From an uncultured Ruminococcus sp. (GTDB lineage Bacteria > Bacillota > Clostridia > Oscillospirales > Ruminococcaceae), in assembly GCA_900545285.1 (NCBI GenBank), contig UQYK01000057.1:1-12218 (forward strand): a stretch of 12,218 nucleotides of DNA, written 5' to 3'. The notes beneath the pieces were generated by a model. That model did no database searches. It was given only the letters and a program-made list of their open reading frames with translations, and was not told the origin of the DNA. Positions 1 through 6,914 of this stretch are shown here, in pieces (position 1 is the stretch's first letter; each line of letters begins with the position of its first letter). A program made the translations under genes and the position numbers.

Positions 1-1713
1 ATAGGTGAGAATGGAGGTCTTTAGTTCCTCAATGTTCTCCAGGCGGAAGGTGCCCTCCTCCCCCATGGCCTGCAATGCACTGCGATAGCCGGTCTGGTCT
101 AAGAGGACATCCAAAAATTCCTCCAGGGGTAATTCGGCAGCAGAATCAATCAGAGTGTTCCACATGGCCGCAAACTTTTTCAGCACCGCCGCCTTTTTGG
201 AAAGCACCGGATACTGATCTGCATCCCGCATGACTTCCAGCGGTGACAGATGCAGATCCTGTGTAATATCCATCAGCAGCGAAACAGTTGCGTCACCGAT
301 GCCCCGTTTGGGCTCATTGACAATTCGTCCGAACCGCACTATATCGTTGGGGTTTTCCACAATGCTCATGTAAGCGGTGATATCCCGGATTTCCTTCCGG
401 TCGTAGAACCGTGTGCCGCCGTAGATGCGGTATGGAATACCAGAGCGAACCAGGGCGCGCTCCATCATATTGGACTGTGCATTCATGCGGTAGAGAATAG
501 CATTGTCGTGGTATGCGCCGCCGTCCTTGATGTGTTGTAGGATGGACTCTGCGGCGAATGCAGCCTCGTCTGCTTCATCGGCTGCCTTGTACCATGTGAT
601 TTTTTCTCCGGTGCCCAGATCTGTCCAGAGCCGCTTTTCCTTGCGGCCTTCGTTGTTGGCGATTACGCTGTTGGCTGCGTCCAGAATGGTCTGGGTGGAA
701 CGGTAGTTTTGTTCCAGACGAATGACTGTGCAGTTGGGGAACTCCTGTTCGAATCCCAGAATGTTTTCAATAGTCGCCCCCCGGAAACGGTAGATACTCT
801 GATCATCGTCCCCCACAACGCAGAGATTGCCGCTGCTATGGGTCAGCAGGGAGATCAGCTGATACTGGGCGTGGTTGGTGTCCTGATATTCGTCCACCAG
901 GACATAGCGAAACCGGTTCTGATACTTTTCCAGTTCCTCCGGGAACTTGCGGAACAGTTCAACGGTCAGATAAATGATATCATCAAAGTCCAGCGCGTTG
1001 GATTCCCGCAGCCGCCGCTGATAGGCAGCATAGAGCTTGGCAATCATCATTTTGCGGTAGTCTCCTGCGGCATCCTCCAGCATTTGCTTCGGAGAAATCA
1101 TGGCATCCTTGGCCATGCTGATTTCCTGAATTACGCTTCGGGGCGGAAACTGCTTTTCCGAAATGTCACATTCAGCAATGCAGGATTTCATAAGCCGTCT
1201 GGCGTCATCTGTATCGTAGATGGCAAAGCTGCTGTCATAGCCCAGAAGGGAGATGCTCCGGCGCAGAATCCGGACACAGGCGGAATGGAAGGTGGAGGCG
1301 TTCACCTGCATGGCTTCCTCTTCACCGATTGCAGCGGCCAGTCTGGCGCGCATTTCTCCGGCGGCCTTGTTGGTAAAGGTAATAGCAAGAATATTCCACG
1401 GCCGGATGGGAGAAACGGCCAGAATTTCCCGGAGTCTGTCCAGATTTTCCGGTTCTGTTCCGGCGCAGTATTGTTTCAGCCAGGCGGCATCTTCCGGGAA
1501 GATACGGGGAGATGCGGCTGCATAGCCGTCTCCGAAATAGATCATATTTACAATACGATTGATAATCGCGGTTGTTTTTCCGCTCCCGGCACCAGCCAGT
1601 ACCAGTACGGGCCCGTTTACCGAAAAAACTGCCTGCTGCTGACGGTCATTCAGGGAATGGAAATAAGTTTGAAATGCTTTTTGTTTTAACGCGATGCATT
1701 CTATATCTGTCAT
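1..1713 (-). CDS. pcrA: ATP-dependent DNA helicase PcrA/UvrD, 5' part (runs off left edge)
   Basis: Superfamily 1A helicase, a 3'-5' DNA unwinding motor of repair and rolling-circle replication in the cytoplasm. The frame is open from the ATG at 1713 to base 1 (571 codons, no stop), so the C-terminal part is missing. Visible motifs: Q-motif LNDRQQQAV (21-29), Walker A LAGAGSGKT (39-47), motif Ia AITFTNKAAGEM (110-121), Walker B/motif II VDEYQDTN (273-280), motif III GDDDQSIYRFRGA (301-313) and motif IV LEQNYRST (333-340). Motifs V and VI would lie beyond the window. About 40 extra residues (roughly 59-103) sit between Walker A and motif Ia compared with Bacillus PcrA. The start is supported by AGGAGAGG just upstream and by a sigma-A-like promoter at 1776-1804. 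PcrA is the likeliest paralog in a Firmicute; a second UvrD-like helicase cannot be excluded. Confidence 0.93.
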   Translation of the reverse strand, partial: MTDIECIALKQKAFQTYFHSLNDRQQQAVFSVNGPVLVLAGAGSGKTTAIINRIVNMIYFGDGYAAASPRIFPEDAAWLKQYCAGTEPENLDRLREILAVSPIRPWNILAITFTNKAAGEMRARLAAAIGEEEAMQVNASTFHSACVRILRRSISLLGYDSSFAIYDTDDARRLMKSCIAECDISEKQFPPRSVIQEISMAKDAMISPKQMLEDAAGDYRKMMIAKLYAAYQRRLRESNALDFDDIIYLTVELFRKFPEELEKYQNRFRYVLVDEYQDTNHAQYQLISLLTHSSGNLCVVGDDDQSIYRFRGATIENILGFEQEFPNCTVIRLEQNYRSTQTILDAANSVIANNEGRKEKRLWTDLGTGEKITWYKAADEADEAAFAAESILQHIKDGGAYHDNAILYRMNAQSNMMERALVRSGIPYRIYGGTRFYDRKEIRDITAYMSIVENPNDIVRFGRIVNEPKRGIGDATVSLLMDITQDLHLSPLEVMRDADQYPVLSKKAAVLKKFAAMWNTLIDSAAELPLEEFLDVLLDQTGYRSALQAMGEEGTFRLENIEELKTSILTY

Positions 1714-1775
1714 AATTCCTCTCCTACTCTTCGGACAATGCGGCCTGGTGCCGGACAGTCCGGAATGTATGTTCT

Positions 1776-1804
1776 ATTATAACATATCTTTCCGAATTTG
1801 AAAA
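1776..1804 (-). promoter_or_regulatory. sigma-A-type promoter of pcrA
   Basis: On the minus strand TTTTCA (1799-1804) is followed by a 17-bp spacer and a perfect TATAAT (1776-1781), with an extended -10 (TATGT) directly before it. It lies about 65 bp upstream of the pcrA start. The -35 matches the consensus at 4 of 6 positions. Confidence 0.65.
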
Positions 1805-1924
1805 GGGATCCTAAGAATTTTTCACAATTCCGGAAATCCAGGTGCTAAAGGCGTGTCTGTGCGCATATCATAAATGACCGGTACAAACGCCGGAAAGATT
1901 CTATGTGTAAAAGGAGAAGATCTC

Positions 1925-2878
1925 ATGCGATACCGAGCCATTCCAATCTGGACAGCTGCCGCCTGTATGCTGCTTCCGGTTCCCGGTGCTTTTGCGGCAT
2001 CTCTGGAAAAGGGCGGCTGTGCCGAGGTTCCGGCGGCGCAGGCCTATGCCTGCTGGATGCAGTTTGCAGAGCCGGACGAGAATACCCCGGCAATTGACAG
2101 GGACGGCTGCTTGAATTACGCTCTGGCAAAGCTGGCAGTGCGGTACAATCTGCCGGTGCCGGGGGCAGACAACCTGTCTGATTCCTATACATTTTACACC
2201 GCGTTTGTGCAGGAGGTGCTGCTGTCCGGGATGCCGAAGATGGAACGGGTGGCGGAAGTCTACAGCGATTACTTGCAGAGAGAGGAAAGCGTCTGGCTTT
2301 CCGGAACAGCGGAGGAACGGGCAGAACAGGCCTATGCGGTCTGTGCGGCGGCAGGAAATGACCGGGCGTACAGCTATGTCCTGGAAATGAAAACCGGCTC
2401 CGGGAGTGATCACTATGTCCTGACCGACCGTGTAGATCTGGAGCAGCATCGGCTCTACCTGCTGGATTCCGGTTCCCGGTATGTTTCCTACCTGGGCGAC
2501 AGCAAGACACAGGAGAAAGGGTATACTGTGACTGCGGTGCATCCGTTTCACATCCAGACTGTGCCCGGAGACTGCAACGGGGATTTTCAGCTGACGGCCT
2601 CAGATGCTGTACAGCTGCTGGAAGGCGGACAGACAGCAAATCTCTTGCAGGCAGATGCCAATCATGACAGCACAGCAGATGCAAAGGACGCAGTGTATGC
2701 TGCCAGAGTCGCCTTTTATACCCAGCGGCAGCAGGTGCAGTATACCTCTGCTCCCCCGGCCGCAGATGCAGAAGAAACAGCAAAAAAACAACCGCCGGTA
2801 CAGGAACCAGGCGGTTGGAACAGTGCTATTTTTGAGAATCAGCTTTTACCAGCTTCATCAAAGTGTCAGAAGTCTTGA
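1925..2878 (+). CDS. Secreted dockerin protein with papain/C39-like cysteine peptidase-type domain
   Basis: 317-aa exported protein. The start at 1925 is chosen over the in-frame ATG at 1874 because AAAGGAGAAG lies just upstream and a signal peptide follows directly (hydrophobic 8-23, likely cleavage after GAFA, residue 24). The middle domain has the spacing of a papain/C39-like peptidase: Cys62 in DGCLNYALAKL, His163 in SDHYVLTDRVD and Asp181 in LYLLDSGS. The catalytic assignment is inference. A C-terminal type I dockerin (about 214-268) has two calcium loops: D216-N218-D220-D227 and D244-N246-D248-D255. The role would be a cellulosome-attached peptidase or a peptidase-like protein; substrate unknown. 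The last 40 residues or so lie beyond the dockerin, are low in complexity, and are encoded by the neighbouring gene's terminator and 3' end (53-bp convergent overlap). No clear promoter was found upstream. Confidence 0.82.
   Translation: MRYRAIPIWTAAACMLLPVPGAFAASLEKGGCAEVPAAQAYACWMQFAEPDENTPAIDRDGCLNYALAKLAVRYNLPVPGADNLSDSYTFYTAFVQEVLLSGMPKMERVAEVYSDYLQREESVWLSGTAEERAEQAYAVCAAAGNDRAYSYVLEMKTGSGSDHYVLTDRVDLEQHRLYLLDSGSRYVSYLGDSKTQEKGYTVTAVHPFHIQTVPGDCNGDFQLTASDAVQLLEGGQTANLLQADANHDSTADAKDAVYAARVAFYTQRQQVQYTSAPPAADAEETAKKQPPVQEPGGWNSAIFENQLLPASSKCQKS
2782..2816 (-). terminator. Rho-independent terminator of the parvulin gene
   Basis: Read on the minus strand, a stem (arms 2790-2796 and 2810-2816, extended by GGT/ACC inside) is followed by seven T residues (2782-2788). 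It starts about 10 bp after the parvulin stop codon at 2826-2828. It lies entirely inside the 3' end of the convergent dockerin coding region. Confidence 0.85.
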
Positions 2879-4304
2879 GGTTTGCATTTTTTTCAAAGGT
2901 ATCAAACTGGTCGGCGTAATGCTCTTCGGTCAGCGCATCCGTTGCGGTCTGCTCCCAGCTGGGAAGCGTGTCAGCACTGACATAGTACACCAGGCATGCG
3001 CCGTAGGTGCTGTTCAGGACAGTGACATCTCCGGCCTTTCGGGACGGGTCAAAGCACCACTGTTTCCAGCTGGTAATCATCTGTCCCTGGGGCACATTGC
3101 TGTAGAGTCCGCCGTCTGTGGAGGTGTCTTCCGAATAGCTGGAAGCGAGACTGGCGAAGCTGTCCTCGGTTCTGTCCCCGGCTTCCCACTGCTTCTGCAT
3201 ATCCTCTGCGGCTGCCTTGGCATCTGCGGAAGAACCATAGGTGTTGGAGGTAAAGAGAATCTGACGCAGTGTAACCGGACAAGCCTCATCCCGTTCCGGC
3301 TCGGACACCAGCAGAGCAACGGTGATCTTCTTGTTGGTGTCGTCTGTCAGGATGGTGGTGTCCCCTGCTTTGGCATCGCCGGAAAAAGCCCATTCGCTGA
3401 GAGAATCACCTTCGGTATAGCCCATGCTTTCTGCATAGAGTGTAGAAACCTGAGACTGAAGCTCTTCTTCTGTCAGTGTGGTGTTTTCTGCATAATAGTC
3501 ATGCACCCACTTTTCAAAGGAATCTCTGGTATTGCAGCGGCGCAGGTCCCGTGCCAGTTCCTGTGCTTCGGTACTGGACAGTGCAGTTTCACTGGAATCG
3601 TCGTAGGCGAAGGAAAAGCTTTCATAGCTGCAAACCTGCATAGTTTTGGTGTTCTCCGGATCTGTGTAATAGTCCTCCATCTCCTCTTCTGTCACAGAGA
3701 TGTTTTCCCGGATATACTGGCTGTAGTCCCATGCAGTGAGGTACAGCTCCATTGCATGTGTCACATCCTCGTCCCTGACACAGGACGGGAAGGTGCTGCT
3801 GTCGAATTCATCCAGAGCGGATTTGGCAAGGCCGGTGACGGCTTCATCCGGAGTGTAATTTGCCTCGTGTGCAGCCTCGCACAAAATCAGGATGTTCTGC
3901 GCATAGTCTTTGGCAGCGTCGGTGAAATAAGCTTCCCAGGTGGTGTCATTATCGTAATTCTGCTTGGAAAGCGCCGTTTCTGCGTCCGGCTTTTTGTCCG
4001 AGCTGCTGGTGTTGTTGTTCAGGTACTGCTGATAAATCTGCCAGCTGTAAAAGGAAATTTCCGCCGCGTTGAGAGAATAGTGCTCTGTCTTTTCCACGGG
4101 GAGCATGTGGGTCAGAGGCTGGGTTTTCACAGCCCAGACACAGCCGCCTGCAATAACAGCGGCGCTGACCACGCAAATTGCAGCGGCGAGAATCCCCTTC
4201 TTTCGGCGGCTTTTTTTCCGCTCTGTTTTCTCATCTTCCCGGCGCTTTGCCTTGCGCTGTTCTGCGAGCATTTTTTGTTTTTCAGATGTCTTTTTATTTG
4301 CCAT
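2826..4304 (-). CDS. Membrane-anchored PrsA/SurA-like peptidyl-prolyl isomerase (parvulin)
   Basis: 492-aa extracytoplasmic folding factor. PrsA-type parvulins catalyse prolyl cis-trans isomerisation and assist folding of exported proteins on the outer side of the membrane. Residues 1-36 are very Lys/Arg-rich and cytoplasmic, residues 37-59 form one membrane anchor (GILAAAICVVSAAVIAGGCV core), and the rest should be outside. The parvulin domain spans about 344-443, opening with VTLRQILF and including DSFASLASSYSED and the GGLYSNVPQGQM loop. The 60-340 region resembles the helical chaperone domain of SurA/PrsA proteins. The anchor is a plain transmembrane segment, not the lipobox of Bacillus PrsA. 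AAAGGA lies 9 bp before the ATG. A strong promoter (4374-4402) and its own terminator make it monocistronic. A link to folding dockerin enzymes is inference from context. Confidence 0.85.
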   Translation of the reverse strand: MANKKTSEKQKMLAEQRKAKRREDEKTERKKSRRKKGILAAAICVVSAAVIAGGCVWAVKTQPLTHMLPVEKTEHYSLNAAEISFYSWQIYQQYLNNNTSSSDKKPDAETALSKQNYDNDTTWEAYFTDAAKDYAQNILILCEAAHEANYTPDEAVTGLAKSALDEFDSSTFPSCVRDEDVTHAMELYLTAWDYSQYIRENISVTEEEMEDYYTDPENTKTMQVCSYESFSFAYDDSSETALSSTEAQELARDLRRCNTRDSFEKWVHDYYAENTTLTEEELQSQVSTLYAESMGYTEGDSLSEWAFSGDAKAGDTTILTDDTNKKITVALLVSEPERDEACPVTLRQILFTSNTYGSSADAKAAAEDMQKQWEAGDRTEDSFASLASSYSEDTSTDGGLYSNVPQGQMITSWKQWCFDPSRKAGDVTVLNSTYGACLVYYVSADTLPSWEQTATDALTEEHYADQFDTFEKNANLKTSDTLMKLVKADSQK

Positions 4305-4373
4305 GTATCATGTTCCTTTATCATTGATGTAGATCAGCGAAACGCTGCCATTGCAGCAGCATTCATGCCTAAC

Positions 4374-4402
4374 AGTATAGCATATTTTCAGGCAAAGTGC
4401 AA
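4374..4402 (-). promoter_or_regulatory. sigma-A promoter of the parvulin gene
   Basis: Minus-strand TTGCAC (4397-4402), 17-bp spacer, TATACT (4374-4379), extended -10 TATGC. It lies about 70 bp upstream of the start codon. The spacer is closely similar to that of the promoter at 5453-5481. Confidence 0.85.
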
Positions 4403-4595
4403 GAGGAAATTCTGCATTTTTCGGATTTTTCTGTGAAAAAGCGCCTTTTCTCCCAAAAATCGCTGCCTGCTTTTCCGGATAAAACCGGGCTTTTCCGCGC
4501 AAACTAGAGAGTGTTCCCATAAAATCTGTACTTGTATTTTAACGGGACATGCTCTGGAACAGAAGGCAAAATCCGGCGAAAAGGAGAAAAGCGCA
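4403..4595. other. Upstream region of sigG, no clear element
   Basis: AT-rich stretch between the foldase promoter and sigG. I see no open reading frame, strong hairpin or convincing sigma-A promoter for sigG. The closest match to a sigma-G -10 (CATGCTC, 4548-4554) lacks a good -35. The sigG ribosome binding site (AAAAGGAGAAAA) occupies the last 20 bases or so. Confidence 0.5.
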
Positions 4596-5384
4596 ATGGC
4601 ATTTCAGAAGGTAATGATCTCCGGCGTAAATACGGCTGAACTGACAGTATTGAAGGAAGAGGAAAAGATTGCACTGCTGAAGGAAATCCGGGATACCGGC
4701 AGCAAGGAAGCCAGAGACCGGCTGATACAGGGAAATCTGCGCCTGGTGCTCAGTGTGATTCAGCGCTTTGCCAGCCGGGGAGAGGACATGGACGACTTGT
4801 TTCAGATCGGCGTGGTGGGGCTGATCAAGGCGATTCAGAACTTTGACCTTTCCAAGGAAGTGCGGTTTTCCACCTACTGTGTGCCCATGATCAGCGGCGA
4901 GCTGCGGCGCTATCTGCGGGACTATAATCAGATTAAGGTCAGCCGTTCTCTGAGGGATCTGGCGTATCAGGCTATGCAGGCAAAGGAGCGGCTGACGGTA
5001 CAGTTTCAGCGGGAGCCGACCGTGACAGAAATTGCGGCGGAAATCGGGACGAAACGGGAGGATGTGGTCGTGGCGCTGGAAAGCATCAGCGATCCGGTTT
5101 CCCTCTATGAGCCGGTGTACTCCGACTCCGGGGACACGCTCTATGTCCTGGATCAGATCCGGGACCGGGACACCATGGAAAGCTGGATGGGCGAACTGTC
5201 GCTCCGGGATGCCATCCGGCAGCTGGACAAACGGGAACAAAACATTCTCTTTCTTCGCTTTTTCCGGGGAAAAACCCAGACGGAAGTGGCCGGAGAAATC
5301 GGCATCTCTCAGGCACAGGTTTCACGCCTGGAAAAGCACGCCATCCGCAAGGTACGGGAGGCGGCCAGGGAAAATATTGTTTAA
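4596..5384 (+). CDS. sigG: Sporulation sigma factor SigG (late forespore)
   Basis: 262-aa sigma-70-family factor that directs RNA polymerase to late forespore genes during endospore formation. The N-terminus (KVMISGVNTAELTVLK) matches the SigG-specific pattern of Bacillus (KVEICGVDTSKLPVLK). Region 2 lies at about 43-112 (GNLRLVLSVIQRF, DDLFQIGVVGLIKAI, FSTYCVPMISGELRRYLRD). Region 3 includes VSRSLRDLAYQAMQ (115-128) and DPVSLYEPVYSDSGD (166-180), both typical of SigG and less like SigF. Region 4 has the helix-turn-helix TEVAGEIGISQAQVSRLEK (229-247). Length equals that of the Bacillus protein. AAAAGGAGAAAA precedes the ATG. In many sporeformers sigG follows spoIIGA-sigE; here it is alone, with a divergent foldase gene before it and a strong terminator after it. 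Confidence 0.93.
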   Translation: MAFQKVMISGVNTAELTVLKEEEKIALLKEIRDTGSKEARDRLIQGNLRLVLSVIQRFASRGEDMDDLFQIGVVGLIKAIQNFDLSKEVRFSTYCVPMISGELRRYLRDYNQIKVSRSLRDLAYQAMQAKERLTVQFQREPTVTEIAAEIGTKREDVVVALESISDPVSLYEPVYSDSGDTLYVLDQIRDRDTMESWMGELSLRDAIRQLDKREQNILFLRFFRGKTQTEVAGEIGISQAQVSRLEKHAIRKVREAARENIV

Positions 5385-5394
5385 AGCGACTTTG

Positions 5395-5440
5395 GTGCGG
5401 CACGGACAGCAGATACGGTGCCGCACTTTTGTGTTTTTTG
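5395..5440 (+). terminator. Rho-independent terminator of sigG
   Basis: A perfect 9-bp stem, GTGCGGCAC (5395-5403) with GTGCCGCAC (5418-5426), is followed by TTTTGTGTTTTTT. It begins 11 bp after the sigG stop and separates sigG from the next operon. Confidence 0.92.
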
Positions 5441-5452
5441 TGAAAAAAGCAC

Positions 5453-5481
5453 TTGCACTTTTCCGGAAAATATGGTATAAT
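5453..5481 (+). promoter_or_regulatory. sigma-A promoter of the metal regulator-kinase operon, with palindrome in spacer
   Basis: TTGCAC (5453-5458), 17-bp spacer, TATAAT (5476-5481), extended -10 TATGG. The spacer contains the perfect palindrome TTTTCCGGAAAA (5459-5470), a plausible autoregulatory operator. The 5' UTR to the TTG start is about 85 nt. Confidence 0.88.
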
Positions 5482-5571
5482 CAATCGAGTATACATGTAC
5501 AAAAACACAGAAAATGCACAGGAAAGCACATTCATTTACAAAAATAAAACAAATATAGAGGTGAACACACA

Positions 5572-5958
5572 TTGAAAATTCAAAAATCTGCCGAAGACTA
5601 TCTGGAAACCATTCTGGTTCTGTTTCAGCGAAATGGAAGCGTACATGCTGTAGATATTGCCAATGAACTGGAATTTTCAAAGCCCAGTGTCAGCGTGGCA
5701 ATGAAAAACCTGAGAGAAAACGGATATATTGCAGTAGACCGCAATAATGAAATCACACTGACGGATGCCGGAAAGAAAATTGCAGAGACGATTTATGAGC
5801 GGCACACGCTGCTTTCCAGCTGGCTTCAGACACTGGGCGTTTCCGCAGAAACTGCTGCGGAGGATGCGTGCCGGATGGAACATGTCATTAGTGCAGAGAG
5901 CTTTGCTGCCATCAAGCGGCATGCGGAAGCAGGCAATCCAAAATCCGAAAAGAAATAA
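5572..5958 (+). CDS. DtxR/MntR-family metal-dependent transcriptional regulator
   Basis: 128-aa cytoplasmic DNA-binding protein. The family represses metal-uptake genes when loaded with Fe2+ or Mn2+. Translation starts at a TTG (5572), with AGAGGTG upstream. The winged helix-turn-helix occupies about 6-68 (VHAVDIANELEFSKPSVSVA, then wing YIAVDRNNEITLTDAG). The dimerisation and metal-binding helices follow (70-118). By position, the Bacillus MntR ligands Asp8, Glu11, His77, Glu99, Glu102 and His103 correspond here to Asp9, Glu12, His78, Cys100, Glu103 and His104. Glu99 is thus replaced by Cys, as at Cys102 of DtxR. It lacks the C-terminal SH3-like domain of DtxR/IdeR. Metal specificity is unresolved. 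The kinase gene follows after 15 bp, so both are probably one transcript. Confidence 0.85.
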   Translation: MKIQKSAEDYLETILVLFQRNGSVHAVDIANELEFSKPSVSVAMKNLRENGYIAVDRNNEITLTDAGKKIAETIYERHTLLSSWLQTLGVSAETAAEDACRMEHVISAESFAAIKRHAEAGNPKSEKK

Positions 5959-5973
5959 GGAGGAATCGAAGAA

Positions 5974-6834
5974 ATGCTGAAGCGAATTGTCACCATTCAG
6001 GACATTTCCTGCTTTGGAAAATGCTCCCTGACAGTTGCTTTGCCGGTGATTTCTGCAATGGGGGTGGAAACCGCAGTGATTCCCACTGCGGTGCTCTCTA
6101 CCCATACTACTGGCTTTACGGGCTATACTTTTCGGGATCTGACCGCAGATATTCCCCAGATTGCTGCCCATTGGAAGAACATGGGGCTGACATTTGACGG
6201 TATTTATACCGGCTATCTTGGCTCACGGGAACAGGTGCAGATCGTTTCGGATTTCTTTGATGCCTTTCGCGGCAGCGAGACAAAAATTGTAGTAGACCCG
6301 GTAATGGGTGATGCCGGAAAGCTGTATGCCGGCTTTACCCCGGACTTTGCCGGAGAGATGCGAAAGCTCTGTCAGAAGGCGGATGTCATAGTGCCGAACC
6401 TCACGGAGGTTTCCCTGCTGCTGGATATCCCCTATCCGGAGCAATATACCGAAGCCCAGATTCGGTCGTATCTGAAACAGCTGACGCAGCTGGGATGCCC
6501 TATGGCAGTGATCACAGGGGTTCGGTACAACAAAACCCAGCACGGCGCAGCGGCCTATGACAGCCGGACAGATTCCTATTACACCGTGTTTCGGGAGCAT
6601 GTGCCGGAACAGATGCACGGCACCGGGGACATCTTCTCCAGCGTGTTGTCCGGTGCTCTGGTACGGGGTGCCGACCTGGAACAGGCGCTGCCCATTGCCG
6701 TCAACTTTACCGCAGATACCATTGCAGTCACAGTGCCGGATCTGCATCTTTATCCGGAGGGTCAGGGGCCGTGGTACGGGGTGCAGTTTGAATCCTGTAT
6801 CGGCAAGCTGACTGAGTACTGCAAATCATTATAA
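5974..6834 (+). CDS. Pyridoxamine/pyridoxal kinase (PdxY/PdxK type)
   Basis: 286-aa ribokinase-superfamily enzyme that phosphorylates pyridoxal, pyridoxamine or pyridoxine with ATP, the salvage route to pyridoxal 5'-phosphate. Family features: N-terminal RIVTIQDISCFGKCSLTVALP (4-24), which carries the substrate-site serine; the LSTHTTGFTGYTFRDLT segment (41-57); VVDPVMGDAGKLY (106-118); PNLTEVSLLL (141-150); and the catalytic HGTGDIFSSVLSGAL (215-229), with Asp219 as the general base. Length is normal for PdxY. A strong AAGGAGG precedes the ATG, 15 bp after the regulator's stop, so the two form an operon driven from 5453-5481. A bidirectional terminator follows. PdxY versus another pyridoxine kinase subgroup cannot be settled from sequence alone. 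Confidence 0.9.
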   Translation: MLKRIVTIQDISCFGKCSLTVALPVISAMGVETAVIPTAVLSTHTTGFTGYTFRDLTADIPQIAAHWKNMGLTFDGIYTGYLGSREQVQIVSDFFDAFRGSETKIVVDPVMGDAGKLYAGFTPDFAGEMRKLCQKADVIVPNLTEVSLLLDIPYPEQYTEAQIRSYLKQLTQLGCPMAVITGVRYNKTQHGAAAYDSRTDSYYTVFREHVPEQMHGTGDIFSSVLSGALVRGADLEQALPIAVNFTADTIAVTVPDLHLYPEGQGPWYGVQFESCIGKLTEYCKSL

Positions 6835-6864
6835 TATCAACATACCTGAATGAAATTCAACAAA

Positions 6865-6913
6865 AAAACGTCTCCCCTTGCGGCGAATCGCTGCCGGAAA
6901 AGGGAGACGTTTT
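6865..6913. terminator. Bidirectional Rho-independent terminator
   Basis: Stem ACGTCTCCC (6868-6876) pairs perfectly with GGGAGACGT (6902-6910), extended by AAA/TTT. A T-rich tail lies on the plus side (6910-6920) and seven T on the minus side (complement of 6862-6868). It serves the kinase operon (+) and the CE3-HAD operon (-), starting directly after the latter's last stop codon (6915-6917). Confidence 0.9.
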
Positions 6914-6914
6914 C

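Noticed and set aside
709..1689. 326-codon plus-strand open frame
   Set aside because: Antisense to pcrA, whose helicase motifs are unmistakable on the minus strand.
2604..4436. Very long (610 codon) plus-strand open frame opposite the parvulin gene
   Set aside because: It is antisense to a well-supported gene with promoter, ribosome site, domain pattern and terminator. Its translation is Cys/Phe/Ile-rich without any recognisable domain.
4535..4554. Possible sigma-F/sigma-G promoter upstream of sigG
   Set aside because: TATTTTA and CATGCTC resemble the -10 element, but no matching -35 lies at the right distance.
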